Origin: Bremia lactucae
Taxonomy: Eukaryota > Oomycota > Peronosporomycetes > Peronosporales > Peronosporaceae
DNA: 33,518 nucleotides
Assembly: GCF_004359215.1 (NCBI RefSeq)
Contig: NC_090615.1
Coordinates: 3,167,725 to 3,201,242, forward strand
Direction of reading: 5' to 3'
How positions within the stretch are numbered: position 1 is the first letter of the stretch; every line of letters starts with the position of its first letter. Positions 30,034 to 33,518 of the stretch are shown piece by piece. Both the position numbers and the translations under genes were made by a program. The notes under the pieces were generated by a model. It searched no databases, was not told the DNA's origin, and saw nothing but the letters and a program-made list of their open reading frames with translations.

Positions 30034-30992
30034 TTTCTTGCACTAATCCTTTCCACCATCACTCTGTTGTGAAAGTAATTTCCGATTGCGGAGTTAGAAA
30101 TTTAAAGACCTAACCGCGCTGAAACGATAAAATGGTACCAATAAGTCGAAACGCCTTCAGCAGAGACACTGTCGTTGTGGCAAAAGGCATAAGAAACTGA
30201 AGCTGCCGCGTATGTGGCAAAGGAAGTATTATGGATTAGCCTGTTTAAATGGACTAAAATATCGGGTTTAAGTTTTCTCGGGCGTCATTTTGTGCTCTCG
30301 CTCTTTTGGCTTGGATCTGCATCGTCATGGGTTGGAAGGTGATGGAACAGATATGATAAATCGAGCCAGACAAGGAGTTGACGATACGTGGGCTTATCTC
30401 CGTGCAAGACCCGTATACATACCCGCCGAGAAGGGAGCGGTATTAGAGGCGTTTCAGGGCATCTCAACTGCGGCATGGGTCGCGTATTCAAATTAATGGA
30501 TAATGCTGCAAGTAAGGGAAATTGCACTCCAAGCGAGTCGAGCAAGTCCTCCATTGGAATTGGTGACAGTGGCCCATATTGAGGAGGTTAGTTCATCATA
30601 ACGGAAATTAAGATGAAAAGTCTCGAAAGAAAACAAAGTGAAGAGGCATTTATTGCTCAGCGTGCAATTTGCTCAAAAAGGCCTGTATTTGGTATGTTTA
30701 TCTTGACGTCTCTCGACCTAATCCTGGCGCCACTTGGTAAAATTGCAAGACTAATTTTAATCCAGGGCTATCACTGAACTCTTCACTCTTTACATGAAGC
30801 ATATCGTTTTCTGATTCGTGCACTGCACACGTTACATACAAGCCATCTTCAGTTGCCCTCTACAATTGATGATGACCGCTGGACGGATAGTGGACTGTAG
30901 CTCAAAGACAATGCTTCACAAATCAAATACAGTTTTTAAATGACGGTTAAGCTCCACTTTTTTGCTAAGCTATGACTGTTAGTGCCCACGGT

Positions 30993-31013
30993 ATACCGGC
31001 GTTTCGCCGGTAT
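30993..31013. other. GC-rich perfect hairpin in AT-rich context
   Basis: ATACCGGCG-TTT-CGCCGGTAT: 9-bp perfect arms and a 3-nt loop. It lies about 500 bp past the AGC kinase stop and about 960 bp before the PH-like gene start. It could be a protein-binding site or a fragment of a mobile-element end; there is nothing to decide. Confidence 0.45.
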
Positions 31014-31300
31014 GACTCGTTCGACTACCAATCATTGGAATACATTATTTTAATGACTTAAAGTGGTCGCTGATCTTGAGCATCGAAAAGATAACATTAA
31101 TTACGGCAGTAATTGAACGGTCAGCTACGACGAACTATACTGTTGCTGCTTTATTTATGACGACCATATGTTTTCTTTCTTGTAGCTCTTCTTTTACCTA
31201 ATATTCTAAATTCCAATTCCATTTATTGCTCTACTACAGCTTAACAGGTACAAGTCCCAGAGGGGGCTCGACCACGAAGCGAAGTTCTGATGTGCTTTAA

Positions 31301-31400
31301 GATAATGGGCCCGCACAATTGAAACTTCACCCCACTTATAAATTTAAGATAATGGGCCCGCACAATTGAAACTTCACACACATATAAATTTAAGATATTT
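31301..31400. repeat. 47-bp tandem repeat, about two copies
   Basis: GATAATGGGCCCGCACAATT starts at 31301 and again at 31348, each followed by GAAACTTCAC and an AT-rich ATAAATTTAA; a third partial start (GATATTT) follows at 31394. Confidence 0.8.
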
Positions 31401-31520
31401 AGACGTTTAAAATGCGAAACAAAGGCTAAACAACACCAATCAAAAATAATTTACCTTAAGTGGTGTTCTACGTGCATATAATGGTATAACGGCGGTGTTG
31501 CAGAGTTTTGTTCAATGAGT

Positions 31521-33518
31521 TTAGGCTTCCCCTGCCAAAGTATGCATTTGAATGCTGCGACGTCCAGTAAACGCGGCGTCGAGCATCTCGTCTTCGTCCA
31601 CGAGAAATGAATTGGACGTATCGCTTACGTAACTAAACTTTCCAAAAGAATCATAGTCCATTTCTGATCTTGCTCGGCGATGCCGGGTGTGCGGATGTTT
31701 CCACGGGAAGATAAGGCTAAAGATGTTTCCCGTGGACGCAGTCTTTGAAGCCAAATATTTGTCAAAGTTAATGTCTGGGCTCTTCATACGCTCATCCTCC
31801 ATGGACATGGGCGGTGGAATCCATGGAGGAGTTATCTTTTTGCGAAGTGCTAAATCCCATCGAACGCCCTTGAAGAATGGGTGGGTGAGGATGTCACTGG
31901 TCTGGCGTGCACCAAGACGTTTGTTTGGTTCCTTTTCCAGCAAGCCCAAAATAAGACTGCGAGTATCCGGGTGGAGGCCACACTGGGACGGGAACTTTAC
32001 GGGTTCTTTTTCGATAAGTTTGTACAAAACCGACACGTTTAAGTGATGAAACGGTCGCTTCGCAAGCAGCATCTCGTACAGAAGGATGCCGAGACACCAC
32101 CAATCCACAGCCTTGCCATAGTCACGCGAACGCTTCGGTTTCAGTAGTTCCGGGGCTGTATACGCAGGAGAGCCTGCCATTGTACGAGCGCCCGACATTT
32201 GATTCACATTTGTCTTCGAAAGACCGAAATCCACAAGCGCAATATTTCCATCGATATCAATCATTATGTTGTCGGGCTTAAGGTCACGATAAACAATGTC
32301 GCACGCATGCAAATGAGACAGTGCAAGTACGATCTGAGCAGCGTAAAACTTGACGCGCTCCAAATCAAGGGAAATCTTCACACGATGCTCTTTATTATTC
32401 GAAAAGCGATTCATATGCGTGTAAAGACTGCCTCCAGAGTAAAAGTCCATGCCTAGAAACACACGAGACTGGCTTTGAAACGAAAACCGCAACGGCGCCA
32501 CAAAAGGATGATGCACGTCACGCAAAATCCGCATCTCAGTCTTCGTGCGCAGCTTATCGTAATTCGACATTGAACTTTTCTCCAATATTTTCACGGCGAA
32601 AATTTCGCCCGTACTTTTGCGCTCAGCCAAAACCACTGTACCAAAGGTACCCTTTCCAAGTACTCGATTTACGTGGAAATGCTGAATCGACAAAGAAAGC
32701 ACACGCTTTGAAGTCGAGGCCTGAAACGCCCTTTCCATCTTTGCTGCCTTCCGTTCGGCGTCCGACATTTGAAATGCAGAAATGTCAACTTCAATCTGCA
32801 TCTGGATGCCAAGTACGCGGCCTCCTGGGCTCAGCTGAATCTCGTCGCGCGTTGTAAACGTAAATTCGCGTTTAAGAGACTTGTTCCAAATGATGCCAGC
32901 AGCCAGTGCCAGCATCACATTAGGTTGCCTCGTTGTCATAAAGCGTGACACGGCGAATTTCTTAAAAAGCACAAAGCGCGAGAAGCCCAAGACCACATCA
33001 ACGAGACCTTCCCGGCCATAAAATTTGGTCGAGGGCAAAAATTCGCACGGGTAGCTGACAGATACAACCATCTCGGGCGAGCAGATCGGAAAAAGCGCTA
33101 TAAGATTGGCCGCGGAGTCATCGACGCCCGTCTGTTCGAGGAACTGCGTCAACCACATCGAGTAAAATTGTTTGATTGTCGCCAAATTACGAGCCTTCCA
33201 ATCCCCTGACGAACGTACAGTCTGCGAAAGTATGCTGCTTGTCGAGAATGGATGGTTCCCACTCGATAAAGGGTTCCACGTGCTCACACGTCCAGCCTGA
33301 GGGTCCGAATCACGTCCATTAGATGTGTTACTGAAGCTTTCATTAGGTTTCTGGTTGCGAGCATTCTGTACGGCCTGCTGCACCATCTTGACCCATATAT
33401 CGCACTCAATGCTCGAACGCGTGTACATGGCAAAGATCTTGTTAATTGTCGTAGTTATAAGCACGCCATTCGATCGGTTGGGATCACGCGAGGCACCCGT
33501 AACTGTCACGCGGCCACG
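31521..33518 (-). CDS. AGC-family Ser/Thr protein kinase with PH and NTF2/SnoaL-like domains (5' end outside window)
   Basis: The frame is open to the window edge, so the start lies beyond; 665 residues are visible (numbering from the GTG at 33509). Residues 14-50 are the end of a PH domain (GVLITTTINKIFAMYT, then W39 in IWVKMVQ). Residues about 108-245 look like an NTF2/SnoaL-like fold: an opening helix FYSMWLTQFLEQ, then FYGREGLVDVVLGF and a run of beta-prone stretches. The kinase domain starts about 278: glycine loop GKGTFG (285-290), lysine 307 in AVKIL, YRDLKPDN (407-414), DFG (427-429) and T-loop TMAGSPAYTAPE (443-454). The T-loop differs from the usual TxCGTPEYxAPE in having Ala for Cys and Ala for Glu. 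The C-terminal tail ends with FGKFSY (622-627), an AGC hydrophobic motif. All catalytic residues are present, so it is probably active and activated by T-loop and hydrophobic-motif phosphorylation; PH-mediated membrane recruitment is inferred. Confidence 0.88.
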   Translation of the reverse strand, partial: RGRVTVTGASRDPNRSNGVLITTTINKIFAMYTRSSIECDIWVKMVQQAVQNARNQKPNESFSNTSNGRDSDPQAGRVSTWNPLSSGNHPFSTSSILSQTVRSSGDWKARNLATIKQFYSMWLTQFLEQTGVDDSAANLIALFPICSPEMVVSVSYPCEFLPSTKFYGREGLVDVVLGFSRFVLFKKFAVSRFMTTRQPNVMLALAAGIIWNKSLKREFTFTTRDEIQLSPGGRVLGIQMQIEVDISAFQMSDAERKAAKMERAFQASTSKRVLSLSIQHFHVNRVLGKGTFGTVVLAERKSTGEIFAVKILEKSSMSNYDKLRTKTEMRILRDVHHPFVAPLRFSFQSQSRVFLGMDFYSGGSLYTHMNRFSNNKEHRVKISLDLERVKFYAAQIVLALSHLHACDIVYRDLKPDNIMIDIDGNIALVDFGLSKTNVNQMSGARTMAGSPAYTAPELLKPKRSRDYGKAVDWWCLGILLYEMLLAKRPFHHLNVSVLYKLIEKEPVKFPSQCGLHPDTRSLILGLLEKEPNKRLGARQTSDILTHPFFKGVRWDLALRKKITPPWIPPPMSMEDERMKSPDINFDKYLASKTASTGNIFSLIFPWKHPHTRHRRARSEMDYDSFGKFSYVSDTSNSFLVDEDEMLDAAFTGRRSIQMHTLAGEA

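Larger units (their letters stand above)
30034..31520. other. intergenic region upstream of the PH-like gene and downstream of the AGC kinase
   Basis: About 1.5 kb between two minus-strand genes. Open frames at 30285-30554 (-) and 30290-30582 (+) overlap each other and show no recognisable motif; either could be a small exon but I cannot support one. The region has a 9-bp-stem hairpin at 30993-31013 and a tandem repeat at 31301-31400. Confidence 0.45.

Noticed and set aside
30285..30582. Overlapping frames of 64-89 codons on both strands
   Set aside because: No motif, conflicting strands and no splice partners; insufficient to call a gene.
1..33518. tRNA, rRNA or CRISPR features
   Set aside because: No tRNA-like arms with a recognisable T-loop, no rRNA segments and no regularly spaced identical repeats were found by reading.

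Overview
The window reads as nuclear DNA of a stramenopile, most likely an oomycete of the Phytophthora/downy-mildew kind. The reasons are compact genes with many 50-75 bp GT-AG introns, short intergenic gaps, a PH-AGC kinase, and degraded Ty3/gypsy and LINE elements with Phytophthora-like protein remnants. This placement is inference from gene style; no database search was possible.

Left arm, 1-15.1 kb (gene-dense): the 3' part of SMC5 (+) converges on a seven-exon tepsin-like ENTH/VHS adaptor gene (-). That gene is divergently paired, over a 113-bp promoter, with an 18-exon REV3, the catalytic subunit of DNA polymerase zeta (+). REV3 converges on a single-exon NOP2-type rRNA m5C methyltransferase (-), followed by a single-exon NAD kinase (-). 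SMC5 and REV3 are both genome-maintenance genes, but nothing indicates co-regulation. A 13-bp palindromic core, GGTACA-N-TGTACC, sits 38-68 bp upstream of the start codons of the tepsin, REV3 and NADK genes.

Middle, 15.1-27.1 kb (mobile-element graveyard): a possible TIR/MITE element, a solo LTR with a 5-bp target-site duplication, a decayed stretch with a 120-nt spaced repeat, a second LTR fragment, a reverse-transcriptase fragment, and a Ty3/gypsy element on the - strand (LTR, primer site, gag, protease). The gypsy segment and the start of the following gene occur twice (20262-23342 and 23344-27457), joined by a single N at 23343. The second copy has a 1.0-kb 5'-truncated LINE with 16-bp target-site duplications inside the LTR. 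The first copy has a scrambled mixture of LINE and empty-site sequence at the same point. I read the duplication as two overlapping contigs or haplotypes joined without merging, so the short gene copy at 23166 is probably artefactual.

Right arm, 27.1-33.5 kb: an intact CCDC174-like gene (+), a two-exon unrecognised protein with a PH-like predicted fold (-), about 1.5 kb of intergenic DNA with small repeats, and the 3' part of an AGC kinase gene (-). The kinase carries the end of a PH domain and what looks like an NTF2/SnoaL-like domain before its catalytic domain. This architecture is the most interesting protein-level observation. No tRNA, rRNA, CRISPR array or recognisable effector gene was found.
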